DNA of 64,000 nucleotides from Pycnococcus provasolii (lineage: Eukaryota; Chlorophyta; Pseudoscourfieldiophyceae; Pseudoscourfieldiales). The stretch lies in assembly GCA_049487715.1 (NCBI GenBank), contig CP150573.1, positions 434,001 to 498,000 on the forward strand. The letters are read 5' to 3'. Positions 8,791 to 18,061 of the stretch are shown piece after piece (positions within the stretch are counted from its first letter, which is position 1; each line of letters opens with the position of its first letter). The notes under the pieces are model-generated. The model did no database searches and was not told the origin of the DNA. It saw nothing but the letters and a program-made list of their open reading frames with translations. Position numbers and translations under genes: made by a program.

Positions 8791-11421
8791 ATGTCCGGGG
8801 GGCATGCCGGTGGTGGTGCCGGCACCGGCACCGGCAGTGGCAGCGGTGGCGTCGTCCGCGCGTCCGACCTCGCGGCAGCGACGCACCTGCTTGCGTCCGC
8901 GGAGCAAATGACGCTCGCAGCCACAACCACCTTCCAGCCGCGAGACGAACACGCCAGCGGTGACCCGTCGTACACGTACTCGACCGTCGACCAAGTGAGA
9001 CAGATGAACGATAAGGAAAATGTGAACATTTACGGATACGTGCTCTCAATGGACCCGCCGAGGAAGAGCCGAGGTGACGACTTTGTGCTCCACTTCCGTA
9101 TCGCGGACGCCGCACCGAACCTCGAAGACGAGTCCGAAATTGCCGAGGCGCTCAGCAGCGCAGGTGGCTCTGTGGAACACGCGTTCGAGGAAGTGCTGGA
9201 CGAAGACCGGACGATTCACCTCAACGTATTTGCGAGAAGTGCAGACCTGCTCCCGAACATCAAGAAACGTTTCGATGTCATACGGCTGCATCGCGTGAAG
9301 AAGTCCATCTTCACGAGCAAGACGGACGGCGAAGTGGCGATGAACCTCGTCGGTCAAATTCGTCCTCGTTTTTCGGGCAAGACGAGCTTCCTCCTGTTCG
9401 ACGCGGAAGTGGGTGGTGCTGAGGTGCCGTACCAGGCACAACCAGAAAGGGCCGATGGGACGGCTAGGTACCACGACTCCGAGCATCACCGCCAACGCCT
9501 CGCGGAAATACGAAACATCGCGGCTCTATCGAGAAACGCACTGGAGAAGCTTACTGCTCACGGCAATCTCCCGCAGTTGGGCAGCAGCGCTGGCGCAGGA
9601 GCGGCGGGTGCGGGAGCCGGACCGTCGTCTTCCGCGGCAGCAGCCACCGGCATCGTGCACATACCCTCCGTGAACAACCACTTCCTCCGAAAGCTGACGG
9701 ACCTTCGGCGTGTCCCCGCTGCCGCAGGTGCATTTCGCTACGTGGATCTGCACGCATTCGTCGTGAGAGTGGTGCTGGACTACCCACGAGAGGGCGTTGC
9801 CACCATACTTCTGTGGGACGGCACCGACATTGCGCCGGCGTCTCCCATTCCCACGAGCACCGCGCCGCCAGCTCGATACAGAGTACAAGGACCGCCGGGA
9901 ATGGTGCCTCCACACAAGTTCGTGGGGGACAGCCAGGAGCTCTTGAAGGAAGGCTTTGATGTGGACCGCGTGCTGCCAGCAAAATCGGTCAATGTGAATG
10001 CGGACAAGTGGCTGGAGTCTCTCGACGATGCGCTGTCCACCGTCGAGTTTTCGACGGACGGGGTGCCTGTGATACATGCCTGCTGTCCGAAGTACGGAAG
10101 CGTTTTGCCTCTCATAGTTCCGCTCACGTCGCCGCATTCTGACAACACGGCGCAAACCATTCTGCCGGCGGAGCACAATTGGGTGCGCCTGAAGAATGTT
10201 GGTGTACGCGTTGGCAGAGGTGCACAGCTGCAGGCTATGTGGATCAACGACGCCTCTCTCACGAAAGCGCGGTACGAGCGCTGTCAGGAGAACCTGCGCA
10301 ATGCTGCCGCGGCAAGGGAAAAGGAGAACAAGGCTGTGGACTTTGATCTCTTACGGGAGCAAGCTGCTGACATGAACGCGGACAAGACGCACATAGCAGC
10401 GATACAACGTGGGCTTCAAAAGACAGCAGAAACGAAAAGAAAGAATGCAGAAAAGCGAAAATCGTCTGAGTCGCAAGATGCGGAGGGTGCGATGGTTGCT
10501 GTTGCTGCTAATGCCGCCGCTCCCGCCACTGATGCTGATGCTGATGCTCAAGCTGGAGACGCGGCTCCTTCGACGTCCGGCGCTGGTCCCTCCTCGACGC
10601 CAGCCGAAGCGACAACAGAAGCTCCGTTGCACCTCACGGAGATGAAGACCCCAGAAGATCCGGGGTCTGGTGGTCCCAGCCCGCATGACATTGAGGTGTA
10701 CAAGGCGCGAGAAGTGAAGAACGAGACTGCATCGTACGCGCCAACCAGAGGAAATTCGGCTCGATACGTGTGCAAGCCAACCAAAACAGCTGACGACACC
10801 AAATTCTCAACGATCCGCGAGATTTTGCTCGATCAATCGGGCAGCGCGGGGAAGTCTCAGACGTACCGCATACGATGTCAGGTGCAATCGATGGAGCCGA
10901 AAGATCTGTCACGAGCCTGCCGTTCTCTCGCGGATGTGAAGAAGGCGAAAGGGGAGAAGTCGAGTCAGGCGGACGAGTCTGTGTACCTCTTTGCGATGAA
11001 GATGAATGTCGAGGATGCCACCGGTAAGCTCACCTGCAACATCACGGGAGATGCGGCGATCACGTTCTTCACGCATTTGACCAAGCCATGCAAATTGTCG
11101 GATCATAGCCTCTATGCCATGCAGGCTGCGTGCGACGCTCTGACGCGAGCTGGGCCGCACGACACAGCGTCCGCGCAAGAGTGGCACGACAACGCGATGA
11201 AATACACGGTGGAGCGCGCGAGGAACGGCGGCAAGGAGCCTGCCATTCTTCCCACATTACGGCAACAGCCTTGGTGCGACTTGGTGGTGCGTGAGGATTT
11301 TGCTTCCAACAAAGGATACCGCTACTTTTCACTGGCTGACGGCAGCTTAGAGAAGGACGTTTGTGCGTTTTGCTGGAACGTCGCGAACGAGCGCACGGCT
11401 GACCGAGGCACGCACACCTGA
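8791..11421 (+). CDS. POT1: POT1-like telomere single-strand DNA-binding protein
   Basis: POT1 binds the single-stranded G-rich telomere overhang and controls telomerase access and end protection. The product from ATG 8791 is 876 residues; an open extension to 8719 lacks an ATG. After a Gly/Ala-rich head, residues about 55-230 match the telobox-type first OB fold: YSTVDQVRQMNDKENVNIYGYV, DPPRKSRGDDFVLHFRI, LNVFARSADLLP, FDVIRLHRVKK and FSGKTSFLLF, in the order seen in other POT1 proteins. A second OB-like region may cover about 280-500. A Lys/Ala-rich linker follows, and the C-terminal third (MNVEDATGKLTCNITGDAA) resembles further OB-fold strands. The length is larger than human POT1. It converges on PHF5A 88 bp away. 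Confidence 0.85.
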   Translation: MSGGHAGGGAGTGTGSGSGGVVRASDLAAATHLLASAEQMTLAATTTFQPRDEHASGDPSYTYSTVDQVRQMNDKENVNIYGYVLSMDPPRKSRGDDFVLHFRIADAAPNLEDESEIAEALSSAGGSVEHAFEEVLDEDRTIHLNVFARSADLLPNIKKRFDVIRLHRVKKSIFTSKTDGEVAMNLVGQIRPRFSGKTSFLLFDAEVGGAEVPYQAQPERADGTARYHDSEHHRQRLAEIRNIAALSRNALEKLTAHGNLPQLGSSAGAGAAGAGAGPSSSAAAATGIVHIPSVNNHFLRKLTDLRRVPAAAGAFRYVDLHAFVVRVVLDYPREGVATILLWDGTDIAPASPIPTSTAPPARYRVQGPPGMVPPHKFVGDSQELLKEGFDVDRVLPAKSVNVNADKWLESLDDALSTVEFSTDGVPVIHACCPKYGSVLPLIVPLTSPHSDNTAQTILPAEHNWVRLKNVGVRVGRGAQLQAMWINDASLTKARYERCQENLRNAAAAREKENKAVDFDLLREQAADMNADKTHIAAIQRGLQKTAETKRKNAEKRKSSESQDAEGAMVAVAANAAAPATDADADAQAGDAAPSTSGAGPSSTPAEATTEAPLHLTEMKTPEDPGSGGPSPHDIEVYKAREVKNETASYAPTRGNSARYVCKPTKTADDTKFSTIREILLDQSGSAGKSQTYRIRCQVQSMEPKDLSRACRSLADVKKAKGEKSSQADESVYLFAMKMNVEDATGKLTCNITGDAAITFFTHLTKPCKLSDHSLYAMQAACDALTRAGPHDTASAQEWHDNAMKYTVERARNGGKEPAILPTLRQQPWCDLVVREDFASNKGYRYFSLADGSLEKDVCAFCWNVANERTADRGTHT

Positions 11422-11509
11422 AAACTTTATGTTGCTGTTGTTACTGAGATAAACAACCATGTTACAATTTTTGAATACTCGAACATATAGACATTGTCCC
11501 ATGTCCTCT

Positions 11510-11845
11510 TCACTTCGACTGAAATCGCGACTTCGCGTAGAAGAGGTCCTTCTTGGCACTTCCCACGTTGATGATTTTCGGGCAGCCGTCCCTGTCCTTG
11601 CCCAGTCGTACACACTCGACACAGTAGTACGCGTTGGCGACACCTGGCTCGCCCGTGATGACGCACCTTCCCTCGCTGCTTCCGTAGTTGCACTCGTCGC
11701 ACACGCGCGCGAGCACGCAGGGCCTCACGAAGCTGTCGCATCCGAATCCCACGCACTGTCCGTCGTGTCTCGCGCCGACGCGTGCGATGGCGATGCCGCA
11801 AAGTTTGCCGCACTGCTGCAGGTCGGAGTGGTGCTTCGTCGACAT
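11510..11845 (-). CDS. PHF5A: PHF5A/Rds3-like splicing factor SF3b subunit
   Basis: PHF5A (yeast Rds3) is a small knotted zinc protein of the U2 snRNP SF3b complex that helps position the intron branch site. The start was set at ATG 11845 ([12 protein letters not shown]), since the family begins with a short Met-x-KHHxDL segment; the frame stays open upstream to 11899. The 111-residue product has the family length and the strongly conserved blocks [34 protein letters not shown] and [21 protein letters not shown]. Three usual zinc ligands are changed: the common CEKC pair reads GARH, and the CVIC pair reads CVIT. The central CxxC is spaced as CVGFGC. It is either a diverged working subunit or a paralogue. 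Confidence 0.9.
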   Translation of the reverse strand: MSTKHHSDLQQCGKLCGIAIARVGARHDGQCVGFGCDSFVRPCVLARVCDECNYGSSEGRCVITGEPGVANAYYCVECVRLGKDRDGCPKIINVGSAKKDLFYAKSRFQSK

Positions 11846-12380
11846 GGTTGGCCGGGAAGCAAACGAGCACCCGATGAGAAAAGTGAGAAATGCGAGCAAG
11901 TGTGGCGGTCGGCGGCGGAGCGGCGGCGGGTTGGAGAATGGCGACGAGGAGTCTACCGGGTAGGAAGGTATGACGACAGGGTGGCACCTTCAAAAGCACC
12001 TAGAAAAACCGTCCGGGAAAATGGATTTCAGAACCCCGAATAGTCAACAGTTAGGGTTTAGGGATAGGGCTAGGGGGGAAGCCTATGTTAGATTTTCTAC
12101 TTACATAGGTTAGGTTGGCGTGAAGGCTTGGCGTGCGTGCCTGATATGTATTTTTTTATACGCCACCGCCGCCGCGTGGTTCGTCACCTTACAGCATTGA
12201 AAAAGAAAAATATACAAATTCATTTACAAAGAGAGATATTTATAATCGTACACTCACATAATACATCCATAATACATACAGTACGGTAAGTGGTCTTTCT
12301 CAGGAAGTGGCTCACGAGCCTTGCTTTCTCAGCTCGTATTGCCCGCATTTATGTAATGAGGCAAGTTGCTACTGTTAAGG
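11846..12380. other. Spacer with telomere-like tract between PHF5A and secreted protein gene
   Basis: About 535 bp with no supported gene. 12051-12085 is a degenerate TTAGGG-type run (GTTAGGGTTTAGGG). The stretch 12190-12280 is AT-rich, and ACAGTACGGTA sits near 12279. Confidence 0.5.
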
Positions 12381-15300
12381 TTAGTTCATCCTCATCCCGT
12401 AGAAACCATACATACCGTAAAAACTGGGAGGCTCCTCCATCTCTTTCGGAGGGGGCAACGCACGAACGCGTAGCGTGCGAATCCACGCATGTGCTGTGGA
12501 AGGATCACCTGCCCATGGACGCACGACGATTTGAAGCGCGCCACCGGCGACGTCGTCGTCAGAACATGCCGGCAGCGTGACGAGGTTGTTAAAATTTAAA
12601 CCAATGCGCTGATCGCCAAGAAATGCAGTGAGACATCCGACGATGTTCGCAGGAACGACGACGCGGAACAGAACGGTTGAGATACTGCACGAAATGGCAA
12701 GTCGCGGATCGTTCAGCGCAGAACCGTCAAACGTGCCGAGCGTCATTGTCGCATTCACGTCGTACAAGCTCACAGAAAGCACCTGTGGTACGACGTTCTT
12801 GCACACGTAGGGAGTGCTGTAGTCATGATCGTGAGAAAGATCGTCAGCGTCGCCAAGACCGTCAATGAGCTCGTCAGCAACGTTCAAGCCGTAGAAGCAG
12901 CCGCTGTCATAGCCACCGCGTCGCGACACCGTCAGCGATCTTGTCCACTCCACCTTCTCGAAATCGCCGTGCGTGAATGTGTCACCCCACGGATGCACAA
13001 CCAACTTAGCGTCAAAGTCATCCGAGTACGAGCAGTGCGGCAACGTTAACTCGCTGTCGTAGTTGAGGCCGATACGCTGATCGCCAATCGACGCCGTTAA
13101 ACCGCCCGCGATTTGCGCGGGAACAACCACCCGCGCTATGATCGTTGTCACGCAGCACGAAACGTCGTCTGTTTCGAAGCTGGGAGCGTCTAGCTGAGCA
13201 CCTTCCCAAGAACCAAACGACTCCGTGACATTCACGTCGCGAAAACTTAACGAGATGATGTGGGGCACAAACGATGCGCGCACCGTTGAGACGGCAGGAG
13301 TTCCGTATTTGCGGTCGAAATGCGAAGATACGAGGTTCCTGCCTGCAGAGCTATCGTGTCGAATCTTTGCCACAAATCGTTCCACCTTCGTCTCCTTAAA
13401 CGTGAGTCTCGCCACGTATGCATGGAATGTGACTGTGGTCAGCGCAACGACTGAACCGGACACAAGCCTCACATGAACCATATCATTATCAACATCAGCC
13501 GCGCGCGCAACGAGGCGACGATACTCTTCGATGAAATCGTGAACACCATTGCCAAGCCCCGCAAGAGACAGGTATCTGAAGGTTGCGCGAAACGTGACCG
13601 CCTCCTCTGGATGCTCGAAAGGAAAGTCGGCAGTCTCTGTCACGACGGCAATCTCGTGCATGGAACGGAGACTGTACGGGCTGTCCTCAGGTGGCAGCAC
13701 GGTTCCAGCGGGGGTCGAATCGGAAACGCGAAGGATCGCGGCACCATCACTCAAGTGCAGGCACTCGTCGTTATCGTCGCAGTACGCCAGCCGGTCCACG
13801 TTGTCGTAGCGGCGAATCGCATACTCGAATGTTAGCTCGTTGGCGGGGTCGGGGTAGTAGTACAGCTTCTTTTTGTGCCCCTTGCCTTCCCACTCAAAGT
13901 GGCCAGTGCCTGCCGTGATCAGGAATGACGTCGGCTCCACCTCACCATCGCCGAAAAAACCATGCAAGGTGTCAATGGTAATATCTCCCGTGGGAAGGAG
14001 AAGATGCATCGAAAGGCAGGTTGCCTCAATTCCAGGTTTGTGGGGACGGAACTCGTCGCCACGTGTCGTCCAGCGTGGGCATGCAACCTTGATGGGTTCA
14101 CTCCACTGCACGTACAAGCGCATCACGTCGTATGACGCTGATTTTGTGTTTGACGCGGTTCCCCTCTGTTTGCCGTACGTTCCATCGGCAATGCGCGCGC
14201 CAGCTCTCGTGACAAATGCGTGGCCAACAACGAGTTTGCTTGTGGCGGAGAGCGATCCGGGCATGCCATTTCGCATACTTGGGTCAGGATTTAGCGGGTC
14301 GCCAGGATGGGGGAGCTTCAAACTCACCGTTGCACCATAGAAGTCCGCCACCGCGTCTGTGATGGCTGATTTCTCTGTTGGATGGCCACTGTGATGGTCC
14401 ACAGTTGCCGCGTATTGGCGCGATTCCGTGAAGTCTAGCACACCTTCGTGCTGCCACGCGTCGTAGCCAGTCCGAACGTAATTCCCGCGAATATCCATGG
14501 GTTTATTCGAGCGACCGGGCTCCCACGTGTTCGTGCCACGCACAACCCCAATCCGCGCGCCATTTAGCTCCAGAGCGGATTCGCGGTGAATGCCGTAGAA
14601 CGTACCTGGTGGAACATAATCCAAATGTGGCGTACGATCTGCAGGACCAACGCGGTAGGCAAATACTAAGAGTTGATCCGTGGCCTGCTCCTCCCGCTTC
14701 TCATCCTGGTCGTAGCGCGCGACAGGCGGATCATCGAGAGCGCTCTTCGTCGTAGGCGGTGCATGCTCTCCAGATGGGAGAACGGGAAGTCGAGCTTCAT
14801 CAATCGAGGGTGGCGGCTTGCGCATCAGCACGCTTTGAACTTGCGTAAAATCGCTGGCTCGCCTCTTTAGGTCGTCCTGATTGTGCGTTCGATCGCCGTA
14901 AACGGACTTTGGGCCATTGAGACACAGCTTAGGGCCAGCTGTGGCTGATGACCCTGGCTCAGCACGCCCGAGCGCTTCGTTAGCACCCGTCTTGTATCCG
15001 TGCGCAGCTCGACAAGGCTGTGGGAACCCTGACTTGATCGGTCCGGGGGCGTTATTGAGCCAAAGTCCCTTCGTCTCACCATGACCGCCACCCACGAATT
15101 CCGCCACCCCCTCCGGTGCATCCTCTTCTTCGTAATGCCACCCAGTATTCATGAGAAGAGTTGGCGATCCGTACGTCGTATCCACGTATATCGGGCGTGA
15201 GAAGGCTAGTGAAATGAAAATGATGTCACCCGGCTGGTAGACGCCATTTGGGGTGAACGAGCGCGCGCCCGTAACGTACACTTCATTCAGCAATCGATCT

Positions 15301-17339
15301 TTTGCCGTGGAACGCGGATCTTCTGGCAAATTCTCCGCTCTGCGCCCGGGAATCGCGGGAGATGCGCGGAAATTTCGCTTCATCGGACGAGCATAGCACT
15401 GCCGATCGTTGCCTACGGAGCACGATTTGGCAAGATGCTGTCCAACGGGGCATGCGCCACATTTCATGCAGCTTGCGCCATATTCGATGTTCCCAACGAG
15501 CGCAAAACCTGGGTTGCAAGAGATGCAATTTCCCTCGTAGCCTTCCTGAGTGCATTCTGAGCACCGATCATGGCACTGAATGCACGCCTTTGTTCCGTAG
15601 TACCCCTTCGCGCAGCGCCAGGGAAATGTGAGCGGCTCACGCGCGAATCTCGTGTCGCTCTTCAGTATCGGCCGTGCTGTTGACGTACGGAATGCCGTGT
15701 ACGTGTCAAAGTACTCCTCCGGGGCAAGGAGATAGCCCTGCCGCATGAACGCTTCTCCGGTAAAGTGGCGATACTGCGTGATTGTTTTGCCGCCCCATCG
15801 ATAGACGGCCGTATCCTCGCCCGATTCACGGTAATAGGAATTGGAGAATGTTCCCCACGGCGAAAGGTCGATGACCTTTTCAGGACGACTCTTGTAGTAT
15901 CCGAACTTCTCGTCGTGTGATGTTGCCATTGGCGCCTTCGTGAACAGCCGTCCATTTGGGAACGCTTCCAGTGACATTCCGTCCGGCGTATACCCAAGGC
16001 TTCTTCTCCACTGTGGAGCCCCAAGCTTTCGCGATCCATCGTTCGTCGTGCGTCCATATTGGCCTCCCCCATGCATCTGCGTCGAGGAAAGCGTCTCGTT
16101 GAGCGCAACGCGCTGCGGATCACTCCCGTCGGCATTCAGCATGCCGCCAGCCACCGTGAACGACTGGCCCGTGTCAACGCGTGACGGCACGGTGCGATGC
16201 GACAGCATCGGCCGGAATTGCATTGGCCACAATGGCCCGAGCTCGACAACCTTGCTTGACGGGAGCACGCCCGTCGTCGTCTCATCTGGTCCCGCGGTCA
16301 GGCCGCCTGGCATGCAGCACAGACGTCGCATCTGCCCCGACGTCATGTCGACGGCGGGTATATCGCAGACGTAGTCGGTGCGCGCCCGCGCGGCTGCCTG
16401 CTCGGGAGAGAGCAGCCCGTAGAACGACGACGTGTCTGTGTCGTCGCAGACGGAGTAGTCTTGCGTTGGCTCTGTATTTTTGTACGGGCCACAGAACATT
16501 GTGAAATTGCACAGCAGGGGCTGCGGCACGTTGCTAATGGCTGCGCATTTGCATGCCGCCGCTTCCCAGTGCTTGTATGCCAATATGCTCGTTCCGTCGG
16601 GGCACGTGGCGTACGAGCACTCCGTCCAGTAGCATCCAGGTTTTCTCATCCAATACGCACCGTCGAGGAACAGGCTTTTCGTGAGCGGCGCGTCGAACGT
16701 GCGTCGGCAGTACTCGCTTCCCACCTCGCCGACGACTTCGTACGCACTTCCACCGTATCCGTAGAAGTTGTTTCCTGCGTTTCGGTCCTCCTCTGTGAAG
16801 ACGAAGCTATCTGCGCAGAAGTTGTGGCACTGTGCGTTGTCCTTTGGATTTCGCGCCTCGCCGAGTCGGTTGGCGTGCAGTTCAAATCGCGCTCCAAGTT
16901 TGCAGTACCTCTGTTCGGCGCCGACGTTGCTCGCGTAGTAGTGGCTTTCGTTGACGTTTGGAGGTGCAAGCAGAGTGTGCCTGTACCCTTTGATTTGTGC
17001 GTCGGCGACGACGGCGGTTGCCCCGGTGAAGTCGCAGTTGTCGAAGTTTTCCTTTGATGTGAGCTGGTACAGCGTGTGCGTTCCCTTCCACACGACTTCC
17101 ACGGCTTCCGTCGCGTGCGTCTTGAGTACGAGTCGGCGGTAGTCGAGCGGTCTCGAATGCGCGTCGAAGAGGAGCGTGGCAGGCGTCCCGAACGCGACGG
17201 CGGCGACGTAAGACCCGCCTCTTGTGGAGAGGTCTTGCGCTTGTGCTTGTAAGCCGTTCCCGATCGTCAAAACAGCAACGGCAACGGCAACGGCAAGGAG
17301 GACGCGACGCCGACTACGACGACGACTGGCTTGCGACAT
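12381..17339 (-). CDS. Very large secreted cysteine-rich protein, uncharacterised
   Basis: 1,652 residues from ATG 17339. An Arg-rich n-region followed by LLAVAVAVAVLTIGNGLQAQA is a clear signal peptide, and no later membrane segment is obvious, so the product is probably exported to the cell surface or wall. Residues about 573-640 form a furin/growth-factor-receptor-like Cys module (RCAKGYYG, CIQCHDRC, CSECTQEG, CISCNPGF, CGACPVG). The centre is long and unassigned, rich in aromatic and Pro residues. The C-terminus holds two homologous modules of about 110 residues (about 1360-1470 and 1520-1633), each with DVN-T---G, RVVVPA, GDQRIGLN and VV-PW. I do not recognise the whole protein. It is head-to-head with the ankyrin gene. 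Confidence 0.8.
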   Translation of the reverse strand: MSQASRRRSRRRVLLAVAVAVAVLTIGNGLQAQAQDLSTRGGSYVAAVAFGTPATLLFDAHSRPLDYRRLVLKTHATEAVEVVWKGTHTLYQLTSKENFDNCDFTGATAVVADAQIKGYRHTLLAPPNVNESHYYASNVGAEQRYCKLGARFELHANRLGEARNPKDNAQCHNFCADSFVFTEEDRNAGNNFYGYGGSAYEVVGEVGSEYCRRTFDAPLTKSLFLDGAYWMRKPGCYWTECSYATCPDGTSILAYKHWEAAACKCAAISNVPQPLLCNFTMFCGPYKNTEPTQDYSVCDDTDTSSFYGLLSPEQAAARARTDYVCDIPAVDMTSGQMRRLCCMPGGLTAGPDETTTGVLPSSKVVELGPLWPMQFRPMLSHRTVPSRVDTGQSFTVAGGMLNADGSDPQRVALNETLSSTQMHGGGQYGRTTNDGSRKLGAPQWRRSLGYTPDGMSLEAFPNGRLFTKAPMATSHDEKFGYYKSRPEKVIDLSPWGTFSNSYYRESGEDTAVYRWGGKTITQYRHFTGEAFMRQGYLLAPEEYFDTYTAFRTSTARPILKSDTRFAREPLTFPWRCAKGYYGTKACIQCHDRCSECTQEGYEGNCISCNPGFALVGNIEYGASCMKCGACPVGQHLAKSCSVGNDRQCYARPMKRNFRASPAIPGRRAENLPEDPRSTAKDRLLNEVYVTGARSFTPNGVYQPGDIIFISLAFSRPIYVDTTYGSPTLLMNTGWHYEEEDAPEGVAEFVGGGHGETKGLWLNNAPGPIKSGFPQPCRAAHGYKTGANEALGRAEPGSSATAGPKLCLNGPKSVYGDRTHNQDDLKRRASDFTQVQSVLMRKPPPSIDEARLPVLPSGEHAPPTTKSALDDPPVARYDQDEKREEQATDQLLVFAYRVGPADRTPHLDYVPPGTFYGIHRESALELNGARIGVVRGTNTWEPGRSNKPMDIRGNYVRTGYDAWQHEGVLDFTESRQYAATVDHHSGHPTEKSAITDAVADFYGATVSLKLPHPGDPLNPDPSMRNGMPGSLSATSKLVVGHAFVTRAGARIADGTYGKQRGTASNTKSASYDVMRLYVQWSEPIKVACPRWTTRGDEFRPHKPGIEATCLSMHLLLPTGDITIDTLHGFFGDGEVEPTSFLITAGTGHFEWEGKGHKKKLYYYPDPANELTFEYAIRRYDNVDRLAYCDDNDECLHLSDGAAILRVSDSTPAGTVLPPEDSPYSLRSMHEIAVVTETADFPFEHPEEAVTFRATFRYLSLAGLGNGVHDFIEEYRRLVARAADVDNDMVHVRLVSGSVVALTTVTFHAYVARLTFKETKVERFVAKIRHDSSAGRNLVSSHFDRKYGTPAVSTVRASFVPHIISLSFRDVNVTESFGSWEGAQLDAPSFETDDVSCCVTTIIARVVVPAQIAGGLTASIGDQRIGLNYDSELTLPHCSYSDDFDAKLVVHPWGDTFTHGDFEKVEWTRSLTVSRRGGYDSGCFYGLNVADELIDGLGDADDLSHDHDYSTPYVCKNVVPQVLSVSLYDVNATMTLGTFDGSALNDPRLAISCSISTVLFRVVVPANIVGCLTAFLGDQRIGLNFNNLVTLPACSDDDVAGGALQIVVRPWAGDPSTAHAWIRTLRVRALPPPKEMEEPPSFYGMYGFYGMRMN

Positions 17340-17493
17340 GTTCCCTGACGAGCCTATTAATACCACGAGTTAGTTCTGGAAACTACTATAAAGTACTGTA
17401 AAGTCGGCGGACGTCGGAGGCAAGGCAAGGCACCACCGGAGACGCCATGTTCCCCATGGCCAAAAACGAGGGCAGGAAAAGGAGGGAATGCCA

Positions 17494-17545
17494 ATTAGGG
17501 CATTAGGGTTAGGGCATTAGGGTTAGGGTTAGGGTTAGGGTTTTT
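17494..17545 (+). repeat. Interstitial TTAGGG telomeric tract
   Basis: Contains ATTAGGGTTAGGGCATTAGG followed by three more uninterrupted TTAGGG units. Confidence 0.9.
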
Positions 17546-17758
17546 GGACGGTGAGGGTTTCGTGCTCAAGCAGCTCTCCTTATTGAGAGAAGTGCACGCT
17601 AGGGTAGTCTAGACGCCACTCTGATTGAGAGTCTCGTGTTCGAGAGCTGGCTATTTGCATCTGCTTCGTGTGCACCGTCGTGAGCCGGTCTTCATCAGCC
17701 GCTCGTTCGTTCGCTACTTACCCAGCTTGCTTTTCACCAAGTTGCTCCGATAAACACG

Positions 17759-17931
17759 CCGCTGTTGCAGTAACCAGCGTAAACAAAACTGAACAACAAC
17801 TCACATCATATAACGATATAACAACGCACCGCTGTTGCAGTAACCAGCGTAAACAAAACTGAACAACAACTCACATCATATAACGATATAACAACGCACC
17901 GCTGTTGCAGTAACCAGCGTAAACAAAACTT
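17759..17931. repeat. 70-bp tandem repeat, about 2.4 copies
   Basis: GCTGTTGCAGTAACCAGCG recurs at 17761, 17831 and 17901, with identical intervening sequence (AAACAAAACTGAACAACAAC). It lies 130-300 bp upstream of the ankyrin gene start. Confidence 0.92.
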
Positions 17932-18061
17932 GCTCAACCTTGCCATCATCAAGGACGCTACCAAAACTTGCTCTACTTGGCTTGGCCTTGCGGGTTTGCG
18001 GCCTTGCGGTTTTGCGGTTTTGCGTTTTGTGCGGTGGCAGTAAGTAATCACTCGTTAGGCC

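Larger units (their letters stand above)
17340..18061. other. Divergent spacer between secreted protein and ankyrin genes
   Basis: About 720 bp. From left to right: AAGTACTGTA at 17391-17400, a TTAGGG tract (17494-17545) and a 70-bp tandem repeat (17759-17931). A further stretch near 17990-18025 is a short GCGGTTTTGCG-type slip repeat. No gene is supported. Confidence 0.5.
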
